Assembly: GCF_900113655.1 (NCBI RefSeq)
Contig: NZ_FOQF01000003.1
Span: 117,396-181,395 of the forward strand
DNA: 64,000 nucleotides
Origin: Pseudobutyrivibrio sp. OR37
GTDB taxonomy: Bacteria > Bacillota > Clostridia > Lachnospirales > Lachnospiraceae
Direction of reading: 5' to 3'
The notes under the pieces are model-generated. The model did no database searches, was not told the DNA's origin, and was given only the letters and a program-made list of their open reading frames with translations. This document shows positions 54,876 through 62,892 of the stretch, one piece after another. The number at the start of each line of letters is the position of its first letter. Within the stretch, counting starts at the first letter, position 1. Position numbers and translations under genes: made by a program.

Positions 54876-56324
54876 TTATGATAATTTTTCAATTGCTGCC
54901 TTGATACGCTTGATTGATTCTTCCTTTCCAAGAATCTCCATAAGCTCTGTTGCTCCACCAGGTGTCATCTGCTTTCCTGAAACAGCTGTACGAACTGGCC
55001 AAAGCACGTATCCATTCTTATATTCGTGCTCTGAAGCAAATCCTGAAAGAAGTGCATAAAGAGCATCGTTAGAGTAATCATCCTGAGCCTCAAGAACAGG
55101 TAAAAGTTCCTTAAGAACTGCAAGTGATGTTTCCTCATTTGTCTTCATCTTCTTGTGAGTATACATTGAGCTGTCATACTCTGGTACTGCATCAAAGAAA
55201 TCAACGTGGTCTTTGATGTCTGGGAAGATTTCGATTCTTGTCTGAACCATCTTGGCAATCTTCTTAAGGTCGTAATCGCCCTTAATGTATTCCTTAAGGT
55301 ATGGCTCAGCCATCTCATAGAACTTATCAAAGTCCATAGCCTTCATGTATTCACCATTCATCCACTTAAGCTTTGTGATATCGAATACTGCAGGTGACTT
55401 TGAAATACGATGATAATCGAATTCCTTAACAAGCTCCTCTAAAGAGAAGATTTCGTTATCATTTTCTGGAGACCAACCAAGTAATGCTACGAAGTTAACA
55501 ACAGCCTCTGTAAGGAAGCCCTGCTCGATTAAATCCTCGTAAGAAGAGTGACCTGAACGCTTTGAAAGCTTCTGATGCTCCTCGTTTGTAATAAGTGGGC
55601 AGTGGATGTACTTTGGTACTTCCCAACCAAATGCTTCGTAAAGACGATTGTACTTTGGTGATGATGAAATGTACTCATTACCACGAACAACGTGAGTAAT
55701 ACCCATAAGATGATCATCTACTACGTTTGCAAAATTGTATGTAGGATATCCATCAGACTTGATAAGAATCATATCATCAAGCTCTGCATTATCAACTGTA
55801 ATCTCTCCGTAAAGCTCATCTACGAATGTAGTTGTGCCTGTGCGTGGATTGTTCTGACGGATAACATAAGGCTTTCCAGCGGCAAGATTTGCCTCTACCT
55901 CTTCCTTTGAAAGATTAAGACAATGCTTGTCATAGATGTGAATTTCCTTACCACCGATAACCTGCTTGCACTCCTCAAGACGCTTGTCATCACAGAAGCA
56001 ATAATATGCCTCACCTTTTTCAACGAGCTGTTTAGCGTACTCAAGATAGATACCAGCTGCCTGGCGCTCTGACTGAACGTAAGGGCCAACACCCTTGTCC
56101 TTATCTGGACCTTCATCATGGATAAGGCCAGTAGCTGCAAGTGTTCTATAGATAATATCAACAGCGCCTTCAACGAGACGTTCCTGATCGGTGTCTTCTA
56201 TTCTAAGAAGGAAATCTCCTCCCTCGTGCTTAGCTACTAAATATGCATAAAGAGCTGTACGAAGATTACCAACGTGCATACGACCAGTTGGTGATGGTGC
56301 GAAACGTGTTCTTACTTTACTCAT
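54876..56324 (-). CDS. gltX: Glutamyl-tRNA synthetase
   Basis: GltX charges tRNA-Glu, and tRNA-Gln in organisms that use the amidotransferase route. The class I signatures are [20 protein letters not shown] (HIGH-like HVGN at 17-20) and [14 protein letters not shown] (KMSKS-like). The 482 residues are standard. Its upstream neighbour is a small membrane protein. Confidence 0.97.
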   Translation of the reverse strand: MSKVRTRFAPSPTGRMHVGNLRTALYAYLVAKHEGGDFLLRIEDTDQERLVEGAVDIIYRTLAATGLIHDEGPDKDKGVGPYVQSERQAAGIYLEYAKQLVEKGEAYYCFCDDKRLEECKQVIGGKEIHIYDKHCLNLSKEEVEANLAAGKPYVIRQNNPRTGTTTFVDELYGEITVDNAELDDMILIKSDGYPTYNFANVVDDHLMGITHVVRGNEYISSSPKYNRLYEAFGWEVPKYIHCPLITNEEHQKLSKRSGHSSYEDLIEQGFLTEAVVNFVALLGWSPENDNEIFSLEELVKEFDYHRISKSPAVFDITKLKWMNGEYMKAMDFDKFYEMAEPYLKEYIKGDYDLKKIAKMVQTRIEIFPDIKDHVDFFDAVPEYDSSMYTHKKMKTNEETSLAVLKELLPVLEAQDDYSNDALYALLSGFASEHEYKNGYVLWPVRTAVSGKQMTPGGATELMEILGKEESIKRIKAAIEKLS

Positions 56325-56356
56325 TTATATTTCCTCTCAACTTCAAAATTAACTAA

Positions 56357-56379
56357 AGGACCGCAAAATTGCAGTCCTT
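56357..56379 (-). terminator. Hairpin between the small membrane protein gene and gltX
   Basis: In minus-strand RNA AGGACUGCAA pairs with UUGCGGUCCU (one G-U pair), followed by UUUAGUUAAUUUU. The T-tract is interrupted, so termination may be partial. Confidence 0.55.
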
Positions 56380-56427
56380 AACTATTTTATACCAAAATTC
56401 TTTTTTTTCAAGTGGTAAGAGAATATC

Positions 56428-57012
56428 TTACTTTTCAACATCAGCTGCTATCTCTGTCATTGTTCTGGCTTTTTTTACTTTAGCAGGAGCAGATTTTTCA
56501 ATATATTTCCTTTTAACAGTAGGCACAGCACCTATAGCTGTAAAAATAAATAGAACTACTATTTCTTTTACATAATCAGCAACACAATCAAATTCTTTTA
56601 AAATAGCATGCATATTAAGGAATACAGCCAAAGGACTAATATCTCCACCGTACTCTGACATTTCCATACAAATATCAATAGTCCATTCCAAACGTGTAAT
56701 AAATGTAATAATGATAATCATTACAATTACACTAATTACAATACCTCTTACACTGAGCTTCTTTGCAAACTTTTCATAGCCTGTAAGAGTTGTTACTGCT
56801 ACTGCGACTCCACCAATGGATGCAACGAACCCTAATAAACCAATTAACACAATTAGCAATGAACCAATAATTCCACCTAAGAAAGCTCCTACAATACCTG
56901 CAGGTACATTTTCCTTAATAGCCTCAACTGAAAAATTTTCCTCAATTGACCCATTGTAAACACCCCCATTAGATTCAACGACTAAATCCTCATTTTTTCT
57001 TTTAAACATCAT
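56428..57012 (-). CDS. Multi-pass membrane protein of unknown function
   Basis: I do not recognise this 194-residue protein. A polar N-terminal stretch of about 35 residues is followed by a Gly-rich membrane segment with AGIVGAFLGGIIGSLLIVLI, then two more helices near 65-80 and 90-108 and a fourth near 148-165. A basic tail ends the protein. It is the last housekeeping-like gene before the accessory region. The spacer upstream is AT-rich. Confidence 0.65.
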   Translation of the reverse strand: MMFKRKNEDLVVESNGGVYNGSIEENFSVEAIKENVPAGIVGAFLGGIIGSLLIVLIGLLGFVASIGGVAVAVTTLTGYEKFAKKLSVRGIVISVIVMIIIITFITRLEWTIDICMEMSEYGGDISPLAVFLNMHAILKEFDCVADYVKEIVVLFIFTAIGAVPTVKRKYIEKSAPAKVKKARTMTEIAADVEK

Positions 57013-57287
57013 TCTCTTAAATTCCTTTTCTTTTTATATTAGCCTTGATAATATAGCATATTAAATACTATAAAGCAACAAATATGTGTCGTTTGTGAAA
57101 TATTCTTAGGCATTTAGGGTCACTTGTCATTTCAAAATCATGACTGATAGTCTTTTTATATCGTATTTCCGGGTCTCCCGGCCATACTCCTATTCCCAAT
57201 AATACTCCAGCCATATTTGTTCTCATGCCTAACTAAACTATTCCATTTCAGTATGAATACTACTTAAACTGACAATGCAGTTGATAT
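57013..57287. other. Spacer at the housekeeping/accessory boundary
   Basis: No firm gene lies here. The minus strand has a 52-codon open frame (57068-57226) beginning MRTNMAGVLLGIGVWPGD. It overlaps a strong GC-rich hairpin, GGCCGGGAGACCCGG, and lacks a good ribosome binding site. I therefore leave it uncalled. The base composition is clearly AT-rich. Confidence 0.5.
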
Positions 57288-57599
57288 ACTTTACTATCTT
57301 CACTTAGAAATTCATTATAGGTAGTAGTGTAAAATCAATTAACTACTATCTTAAATCATAAATAATCCTTAGATAGTAAGCCTTTTCAATTCCATTACTA
57401 TCCACAGAGTAAAATATCCCACAGATAGTAATCTCATACTAATTCATTACTATCTAGAGCTAGTAATAATCCCTAGATAGTAGTTAATTCTAAAATCACT
57501 ACTATCTACAAGGTAAAATCTCCCATGGATAGTAAAATCTTCCATAATAACTACTATCTGGTTCTAATAAATTATTCTAGGAAGTAATATTCAGAATAT
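57288..57599. repeat. Six tandem 52-base imperfect palindromes
   Basis: ACTATC occurs at 57293, 57345, 57397, 57449, 57501 and 57553, exactly every 52 bases. GATAGT, or a one- or two-base variant in the first and last units, follows 27 bases after each. The arms extend to about ACTACTATCT and AGATAGTAAT. The centre is AT-rich with a common TAAAATAATCCCTA flavour in units 2 to 5; outer units are more diverged. Both the centre and the linkers vary, so this is not a CRISPR array. 52 bases is close to five helical turns, which suits a phased protein-binding array or iterons. Confidence 0.92.
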
Positions 57600-57629
57600 C
57601 TCAATGCTCCATCCTTATCAAAATATAGA

Positions 57630-57703
57630 CTTTTACATGAAATGTAAAAGGTGTCCTGCGAAGCAGAATTCTTGCGGCCCTTTCCCTAAGTAGCCAGCAA
57701 GAA
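57630..57703 (-). repeat. Three-hairpin element, copy B
   Basis: Three hairpins follow one another in minus-strand sense: TTCTTGC/GCAAGAA (57669-57703), CTGC-TTC-GCAG (57656-57666) and the perfect nine-base-pair CTTTTACAT/ATGTAAAAG (57630-57650). A second copy at 63410-63488 has the same three-hairpin order and loop sequence but different stem bases. The element interrupts a Hint fragment. Confidence 0.65.
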
Positions 57704-57748
57704 GTACCAGAATGGATGGCCTTCAGTTGTAGTAAATTCTTCACAATC
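57686..57748 (-). pseudogene. Hint-domain fragment
   Basis: The minus strand reads DCEEFTTTEGHPFWYFLLAT and stops. EEFTTTEGHPF is nearly identical to the same block of the intact Hint protein at 60723-61268. The rest of the domain is missing. The 5' edge is the ctatttattt junction shared with the duplicated immunity gene, and the 3' edge is the three-hairpin element. Confidence 0.8.
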
Positions 57749-57773
57749 TATTTATTTAGTTTGAGAAGAAAAA

Positions 57774-58073
57774 TTATATATTTAATTTCTTCTCCATATA
57801 TCGAAGTGATTTTTTACAAGCAGCAATGACATTCTTATTATCCGATTTTAACAATCCTTCCACCAATGCATAATTAGCTTCTGATGGATAATATCTCAAC
57901 CCATCAATCGCTAAATATCTTAGACTATCCCTAATATAACTTACTGAAAAAAAAATAAATTTCTGACGTCATCTCTGCCAACACTAACCCATCATTATGG
58001 TTGTAGTCGTATTCAATTCCTTTTTTTCATTCTCTATACTCGCTTGAAGCATTTTTGGATACACTTTATGCAT
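57774..58073 (-). pseudogene. Deleted copy of the helical-repeat immunity gene
   Basis: The start (MHKVYPKMLQASIENEKKG) and end (YPSEANYALVEGLLKS and the KKLNI tail) are nearly identical at DNA level to 61312-62079. About 480 bases of the middle (61485-61962 of the parent) are replaced by a short A-rich stretch, TGAAAAAAAAATAAAT. The reading frame is destroyed. Similarity continues upstream through the ribosome binding site and into a toxin tail. Confidence 0.9.
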
Positions 58074-58092
58074 ATTATTTTACCTCCATTTT

Positions 58093-58226
58093 TTACCATA
58101 AATACTTAATATCCCAGCCAGCATCTATTACCGTTTTTGCGATTTTAGTCGTTGGTCTAACCCATAGTTCATATTTCATTTGTTTATTATTTGCAAACTG
58201 CGCAAAATCACGTAATTGATATGATT
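58093..58226 (-). pseudogene. Detached polymorphic toxin C-terminal tail
   Basis: The minus strand encodes QSYQLRDFAQFANNKQMKYE, then LWVRPTTKIAKTVIDAG and WDIKYLW before a stop. The R-D-F-x-x-(F/Y)-A...VRPxTKIA layout resembles the end of restriction-endonuclease-fold toxins of RHS proteins (Tox-REase type). The frame is cut on its 5' side by a TAA contributed by the inverted-repeat element at 58227. A near-identical tail ends at 62099. Confidence 0.7.
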
Positions 58227-58288
58227 GTTAATCTGAAAGTGAGCCACGGATTTTGTCTGCACCCAAAGTGGCTCAGATTCAGATTAGC
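58227..58288. mobile_element. Inverted-repeat element, possible IS21-type end
   Basis: A 21-base arm ending TGAGCCAC (58227-58247) is an 18-of-21 inverted copy of 58268-58288, around a 20-base centre containing TTTTGTCTGCACCC. It cuts exactly into the toxin tail. Repeated GTGGCTCA-type blocks are typical of IS21-family ends, but no transposase is present. It may be a solo end or a MITE. Confidence 0.45.
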
Positions 58289-58490
58289 ATTTACAATATA
58301 AATAGATTTTCACCAAAATGAAAAACCGTCTAAATATTTAAAAGACATCCAATACATAGGTGTTTTCACAGCAAAACCAAACATAGGAAAATCCTATACT
58401 TTAAGATAATTTGCAAAAAGTTTAAACCCTAGCCTTTCACACAGTGCGCCACTGGACAGTATAGTAAACTATGTAAAAAGATATTCTGTA
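58289..58490. other. AT-rich remnant without a gene
   Basis: No intact frame lies here. On the minus strand SSGALCERLGFKLFANYLK is open for about 20 codons before a stop. It may be debris of a transposase or toxin gene, but I cannot assign it. Confidence 0.4.
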
Positions 58491-58958
58491 TTATTTAACA
58501 ACTTCATATGAATAATCTATGTCATTCCTGCAAAAATAATATCCAGTATTATATATTTGTAGGAATGCTCGGAACCATTTCTTATTTCCTTTTTCATATA
58601 CGACAAGCTCAAGCATTGCGATTCCTGTACCATATGCTTCATTTGCTACCTCACATTTCCATCTTTTCTCTTTGATATTCTTTAAAAAAATATCTGCAGG
58701 AATATATTTTAAAATTTTGCCATAACTATTATTGTATACTTGCTTTTCTATAATGATTCCATCAAGTTCTACATCCTTGAAAACAACTTGTGCTTCACGA
58801 GTTCTGAATAGTTTATTTTTGTCCTTATCAAAAATCATTAAACCGTATTCATTAAACCTTAACTTCAGTTCTCCATCACATAAATCGATTTTATCAAAAG
58901 TACTATCCTGCAAAAAAATATCAGGATAATAATCCATAGCGATATTTTTCCATTCCAT
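58491..58958 (-). CDS. Candidate immunity protein
   Basis: A soluble acidic protein of 155 residues that I do not recognise. I chose the ATG at 58958 because GGAG lies six bases upstream. It begins MEWKNIAMDYYPDIFLQDST, is mostly beta-strand-like with aromatic residues, and has no membrane segment. Size, composition and position directly after another small gene downstream of an RHS stub suit an immunity protein of a polymorphic toxin. Confidence 0.6.
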   Translation of the reverse strand: MEWKNIAMDYYPDIFLQDSTFDKIDLCDGELKLRFNEYGLMIFDKDKNKLFRTREAQVVFKDVELDGIIIEKQVYNNSYGKILKYIPADIFLKNIKEKRWKCEVANEAYGTGIAMLELVVYEKGNKKWFRAFLQIYNTGYYFCRNDIDYSYEVVK

Positions 58959-58985
58959 ATTTATCTCCATATACAAAGGATTCTT

Positions 58986-59456
58986 CTAATCCCAATAAAG
59001 ACTCTTAAACTTTTTTAGGTTATCTCCCATTATTAATCGAGAAAAATCCTCCACTCTTCCATCATTATACAATACATATTTTAGTCCATCAAAAGACTCT
59101 TCCTCCAGAGAGGAAATGTAACAAGGTACTATACCTCTTAATGGATTATCCACCTCATCATATCGAAAAAACAATTCACTCAATTCATCAACTCCAATAG
59201 TTGTATCCAACCATAAATTGTCTCCATAGATAAAAAAAGTATCATCTTCTCGCTTATCTACTCCATATGTTCTTACATAAGCAGTAGCATTTTTGTCAAT
59301 TTCTTTTATTTGAGATAATATATGAGTTAACTCCTTCAGTTCATTTTCATCATCAAGGACAAAAGAACATATTTTACTCATATCACCTAAGAACCTGTCA
59401 AATTCAATTAACAAACTATCTTCTTGAGTCATGGAAGAAAAAATATCAACACTCAT
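58986..59456 (-). CDS. Candidate immunity protein next to the RHS stub
   Basis: The 156-residue acidic protein begins [20 protein letters not shown] and is helical early, then beta-like ([20 protein letters not shown]). The AAGGAG ribosome binding site lies within the end of the RHS stub, whose stop overlaps the start codon. I know no named family. The overlap suggests that the toxin part between RHS core and immunity gene has been deleted. Confidence 0.6.
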   Translation of the reverse strand: MSVDIFSSMTQEDSLLIEFDRFLGDMSKICSFVLDDENELKELTHILSQIKEIDKNATAYVRTYGVDKREDDTFFIYGDNLWLDTTIGVDELSELFFRYDEVDNPLRGIVPCYISSLEEESFDGLKYVLYNDGRVEDFSRLIMGDNLKKFKSLYWD

Positions 59457-59671
59457 AATAAGCTCCTTCTAAAATCCTGGCAATTTACTGGATTGTTATT
59501 GCAGTATGAAAACAAGTTATAACCATTTATATCCCCTAAAACACCTGCTATCTGGCTATCAGCACTGATAAATCTATGAATCTTAGGATCATAATATCTT
59601 GCGTTTAAGTAATAGAATCCTGTTTCACTATCATAATAGTATCCACGATATCTAAGTGGGTTTCTATACAA
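59453..59671 (-). pseudogene. RHS core C-terminal stub
   Basis: The frame reads [20 protein letters not shown], then [18 protein letters not shown] and [12 protein letters not shown]. This is the RHS repeat-associated core that ends just before the toxin domain in full proteins. Here the usual DPTG after NPVN is lost and the frame ends in CQDFRRSLL, directly in the ribosome binding site of the next gene. Both the long RHS shell and the toxin are missing. Confidence 0.92.
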
Positions 59672-59750
59672 GATACTGCAACCACATAATATGCAGTTGC
59701 AGTAAGTTTTTTGTCAGTATTCTTTCAGAATCTGTAATCAAAAAGCTCTT

Positions 59751-60317
59751 CTATTGAAGAGATACTTCCAAATAATCAAATCCCTTAAGCATTGAATTAT
59801 CAATCAAATCTTTTATTTGTTCTGAAACAAATATTGCTAAAGGATCTTCTTTCAGTCTGAAAATATGCGTTCCACTTATAATATCCGCTTTTAACACATG
59901 TTTCCTAAATGAAGTTATTTCTATCTCTTCAACTTTAAAGATGTCAAAAACTGATTTTTCAAAATCAATAGCCCCTTCGATAACAGACAGCACATTCAAA
60001 ATATATGCATTATTTTTCTTATTTGTGTTTTTTTCTTCAATTAGAACCGGCAAAAACTGAACTGAATCTATAATTCTCTCTTGAAAAATATTATAACATC
60101 CCTCACTTATCATAGGTATTATAAGAGAATTGGCTATATAATCTGAAATAATGTGGCCATCATTTATATCATAAATAAATGTAGTATTCTCCTCCCATTT
60201 TTGAATCATCTCACTTCTATACAACAATTCTTTTTCAATGGCCTTCTCATTTTCTCCTTCGCAATATATATAATCTGAATCATTTTCATAATCATATAAA
60301 AGTTGAAAATATCTCAT
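59751..60317 (-). CDS. DUF1629/Imm11-like immunity protein
   Basis: I chose the ATG at 60317 with GAGGTG six bases upstream (188 residues); a GTG nine bases up is in frame. It begins MRYFQLLYDYENDSDYIYCE and contains IIDSVQFLPVLIEEKNTNKK, then YILNVLSVIEGAIDFEKSVF and HIFRLKEDPLAIFVSEQIKD. The FLPV, Y-x-LNVL and HIFRL-(x)-IFVSE pattern fits the DUF1629 (Imm11) family of polymorphic toxin immunity proteins. Its cognate toxin is absent: a Hint scrap precedes it directly. Confidence 0.72.
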   Translation of the reverse strand: MRYFQLLYDYENDSDYIYCEGENEKAIEKELLYRSEMIQKWEENTTFIYDINDGHIISDYIANSLIIPMISEGCYNIFQERIIDSVQFLPVLIEEKNTNKKNNAYILNVLSVIEGAIDFEKSVFDIFKVEEIEITSFRKHVLKADIISGTHIFRLKEDPLAIFVSEQIKDLIDNSMLKGFDYLEVSLQ

Positions 60318-60327
60318 ATTAATCACC

Positions 60328-60433
60328 TCACATTGACCACTATTTCAGAATATCTAAGCTCTGCAGTTTTTACAAAACCTCTGCCTTCTACATAGAATGG
60401 ATGACCTTCTGTGGTTGTAAAATCCTCACCATC
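60328..60433 (-). pseudogene. Hint-domain fragment
   Basis: The minus strand reads DGEDFTTTEGHPFYVEGRGF, then VKTAELRYSEIVVNVR and a stop at the ribosome binding site of the Imm11-like gene. It repeats the TTTEGHPFYVEGRGFVK block of the intact Hint protein at 60723-61268, with a short different tail. It is a scrap of a former toxin cassette. Confidence 0.85.
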
Positions 60434-60444
60434 ATTATAAATAA

Positions 60445-60726
60445 TTAATCATTATTATATAATTTTGATTTTACGCTTCTAACTTTTTCAAGAATTTCAG
60501 CACCTGAATAATACATATTTGGAATAGACAATTCATATTCATTTCCTGAATATCTACTTGCCATCTCACATAAATCATGTAGTTCTTTTCTTTCCATATC
60601 TGTAAGTTCTTTATAATTGATTTCAAGATCATATATTCTTGTAAATTCATCGCAAAAAGTTTCAATATCATAACTATTATTAAGAACACCATTTATTAAA
60701 TATTTTATTTTTTCTCTATCTGTCAT
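60445..60726 (-). CDS. Probable immunity protein for the adjacent Hint-toxin
   Basis: A 93-residue, mostly helical acidic protein beginning MTDREKIKYLINGVLNNSYD. Its ATG overlaps the stop of the Hint-toxin gene as ATGA, a form of translational coupling typical of toxin-immunity pairs. I know no named family. The function is inferred from the overlap, size and charge. Confidence 0.68.
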   Translation of the reverse strand: MTDREKIKYLINGVLNNSYDIETFCDEFTRIYDLEINYKELTDMERKELHDLCEMASRYSGNEYELSIPNMYYSGAEILEKVRSVKSKLYNND

Positions 60727-61268
60727 TTTTCATACCATCTATTTTTTATTTCATCCAACATGCCTATCGCCCTGCGCGTATATTCAAAGTGATAAACTGT
60801 ATTTGTGTATCGGTTATAAAAAACCTCTATAATGTATAGCTTTTCATTAATAAATATTCGACTATAGTACATGATTGCATCTGACCCTCTTGGGTCTGGT
60901 GTAGATTGCCCACATTCAATAACCTTTTGTAAAATCGTCGTAGGTACATATCTTGCTTTTTCAACCATGTGCCTTCCAGCTTTTACAAATCCTCTGCCTT
61001 CTACATAAAATGGATGTCCCTCTGTGGTTGTAAATTCTTCACCGTCAATTGTAAGGTAAACTACATCATAAGTATCATGCTCATAGGTCTCTAGTACAGG
61101 CTTATAGTCTATCTCGCAAGCCTCAGGATTCTCCGCAAGTACATAATCACCGACTTCAATTTCCTCAATAGGAACTTCACCATCTACTGTGCATATTAGC
61201 GTTCCAGCTACAAAGCAATACGGTGATGTCATTCCTTCTGTGACGGCACCGGTTATAGAGCCCCACAT
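60723..61268 (-). CDS. Hint-domain toxin, N-terminally truncated
   Basis: The 181 residues start in pretoxin sequence (SITGAVTEGMTSPY). A Hint (intein-like) domain follows with the catalytic Cys18 in CFVAGTLICTVDGEVPIEEI and the block TTTEGHPFYVEGRGF, which releases the toxin by self-cleavage. The last 75 or so residues are the toxin: ARYVPTTILQKVIECGQSTP, DPRGSDAIMYYSRIF and a (H)FEYTRRAIG end, perhaps a BECR-fold RNase (DUF4258-like). A stop codon lies 24 bases upstream in frame, so the delivery part is missing and expression is doubtful. Confidence 0.8.
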   Translation of the reverse strand: MWGSITGAVTEGMTSPYCFVAGTLICTVDGEVPIEEIEVGDYVLAENPEACEIDYKPVLETYEHDTYDVVYLTIDGEEFTTTEGHPFYVEGRGFVKAGRHMVEKARYVPTTILQKVIECGQSTPDPRGSDAIMYYSRIFINEKLYIIEVFYNRYTNTVYHFEYTRRAIGMLDEIKNRWYEK

Positions 61269-61311
61269 AAAGCCATCCGCAGCTCCATCTATTTATTTAG
61301 TTTGAGAAGAA

Positions 61312-62079
61312 TTATATATTTAATTTCTTCTCCATATATCGAAGTGATTTTTTACAAGCAGCAACGACATTCTTATTATCAGATTTTAACAAACTTTTTA
61401 TCAATGCATAATTAGCTTCTGATGGATAATATCTCAACCCATCAATCGCTATATATCTTAGACTATCCCTAATATCACTTACTGGTGGATAATACTCATC
61501 ATAATCATTAATCCCTAATTCTTCTGCAGATATCTTATCACTATGAAAATATTGCAGTAATAATGGTTCTATATTCTCAACCCTCCATGAAGCAAGCATT
61601 CCAACAGTGAACGTTAAATAGAAAGCATCTCTAGGACTTGTGATTAACTCCATAAGTTGGTTTTTATTTTTTTTAGGTTTAAGTCGTTTAAATGAAGAAT
61701 CATATCTTGCACATATATAAGCTGGTGCAGGTTCACCAATTCCTGAAATATAATAACTGGAATTTTTAAAGCTTATATATCCTCTTCTAGCTATATCAAA
61801 GCTCTCTTCAACCTTATCTTCTATTATTTGAGGCAAAATATAAGCTCGAACACCTTCAGATTCAAATCTGTCGAAATATTTAGCCATTATCGTTCCAGCA
61901 CCCTTCAGATTATACGCATCTATTTCAGCTAAATAACGGATATTATACCCTAAAGTGGATTTAATTTCTGACGTCATCTCTGCCAACACTAACCCATCAT
62001 TATGGTTGTAGTCGTATTCAATTCCTTTTTTTTCATTCTCTATACTTGCTTGAAGCATTTTTGGATACACTTTATGCAT
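61312..62079 (-). CDS. Helical-repeat candidate immunity protein
   Basis: The 255-residue soluble protein is helix-rich. The C-terminal half reads like HEAT-type repeats (RDSLRYIAIDGLRYYPSEAN, YALIKSLLKSDNKNVVAACK), and the N terminus is acidic. I recognise no named family. It has a GGAGG ribosome binding site, and the tail of a toxin ends 20 bases upstream. A deleted copy is at 57774-58073. Confidence 0.65.
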   Translation of the reverse strand: MHKVYPKMLQASIENEKKGIEYDYNHNDGLVLAEMTSEIKSTLGYNIRYLAEIDAYNLKGAGTIMAKYFDRFESEGVRAYILPQIIEDKVEESFDIARRGYISFKNSSYYISGIGEPAPAYICARYDSSFKRLKPKKNKNQLMELITSPRDAFYLTFTVGMLASWRVENIEPLLLQYFHSDKISAEELGINDYDEYYPPVSDIRDSLRYIAIDGLRYYPSEANYALIKSLLKSDNKNVVAACKKSLRYMEKKLNI

Positions 62080-62098
62080 ATTATTTTACCTCCATTTT

Positions 62099-62187
62099 TT
62101 ACCATAAATAATGAATCTCCCAGCCAGCATCTATTACCGTTTTTGCGATTTTAGTCGTTGGTCGAACCCGTAACTCAAATCTTCTTG
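62099..62187 (-). pseudogene. Detached toxin tail
   Basis: The minus strand reads HSRRFELRVRPTTKIAKTVI, then DAGWEIHYLW and a stop, almost identical to the tail at 58093-58226. A TAA precedes it in frame. A different frame just upstream (ISYDAEGNIQEDLSYG) looks like the lost continuation, so a frameshift or junction lies near 62185. Confidence 0.7.
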
Positions 62188-62292
62188 AATGTTACCTTCT
62201 GCATCGTATGAAATAGACTTCTTGATAAAAATCTAAATTATCATAGAAGCCCAATAATAATTATTTTATGTAAAATTAAAAGAGCTATATTC

Positions 62293-62820
62293 TCATTTTG
62301 GAAATTTAGTTAATATCTTAGAATCAATTAAATCCATATCATGTTCCAATTTTTTTATTACTTCATTTGATGAATTATATAAATTTAAATAATTTATATA
62401 TTCTCTAGATGCAAGTATTATTTTTTCTTTAAACTCAGTATAAGAAATATGTTCATTTCCCCAGAAAGCTTTGTGTATTTTAGGATTATCGATTTTAAAC
62501 TCTATGAATTTTCTTCCATCCTTGTCCTCATTGTTTATTATACTAACAATCAAATCATCATTTTTTCTCTTGAATTCTATCCAAATATTATATGAATCCA
62601 CGTCATTCAAAACAACATACTCGTGCTTTTCTAAATATATAACAACAAGACAAAGTTCGTGAAACCAAAAGCTTAAATGTTCTTGCTCAATAATCCCATC
62701 TAATTCTTCTGCATACATATCTCCATATGTTTTATCATTAAAACTAAGTTTCAAATAGCCACTCTGACCATTATAATCATCATCTTCATTACAAATAATT
62801 CTATACTCTATTTCAAACAT
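62293..62820 (-). CDS. Candidate immunity protein
   Basis: I do not recognise this acidic 175-residue protein. It begins MFEIEYRIICNEDDDYNGQS, has a beta-rich first half with FWFHELCLVVIYLEKHEYVV, and a helical end with EVIKKLEHDMDLIDSK. A GGTGAT sequence precedes the ATG. It follows a toxin tail (62829-62882) and lies in a row of small acidic genes, which suits an immunity protein. Confidence 0.58.
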   Translation of the reverse strand: MFEIEYRIICNEDDDYNGQSGYLKLSFNDKTYGDMYAEELDGIIEQEHLSFWFHELCLVVIYLEKHEYVVLNDVDSYNIWIEFKRKNDDLIVSIINNEDKDGRKFIEFKIDNPKIHKAFWGNEHISYTEFKEKIILASREYINYLNLYNSSNEVIKKLEHDMDLIDSKILTKFPK

Positions 62821-62828
62821 ATAATCAC

Positions 62829-62882
62829 CTACCTAAAATCAGATAAAACATATTCAAAAATACCAGATGCCGTTTCAAGTGC
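62829..62882 (-). pseudogene. Possible toxin tail
   Basis: The minus strand reads DGALETASGIFEYVLSDFR and a stop, just upstream of the immunity-like gene at 62293-62820. Upstream in frame it runs into the DUF1871-like gene on another frame. Too short for a family call. Confidence 0.35.
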
Positions 62883-62892
62883 ACCATCTGAA

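Larger units (their letters stand above)
61289..62187. repeat. Duplicated cassette (second copy at 57748-58190)
   Basis: The segment from the ctatttattt junction through the immunity gene to the toxin tail is repeated, nearly identical at DNA level, at 57748-58190. The copy lacks about 480 internal bases. Identity ends on both sides at toxin or Hint sequence, which points to recombination between cassettes. Confidence 0.85.

Noticed and set aside
56325..56427. T-box or other tRNA-responsive leader for gltX
   Set aside because: Only a simple hairpin with a broken T-tract is visible. The conserved T-box sequence is absent and the spacer is too short.
57068..57226. Short minus-strand gene of 52 codons
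   Set aside because: It lacks a convincing ribosome binding site, overlaps a strong hairpin and has no recognisable homology.
57288..57599. CRISPR array
   Set aside because: Regular spacing is present, but there is no constant repeat of 23 bases or more; only short arms are conserved and both inner and outer segments vary. No cas genes are in the window.
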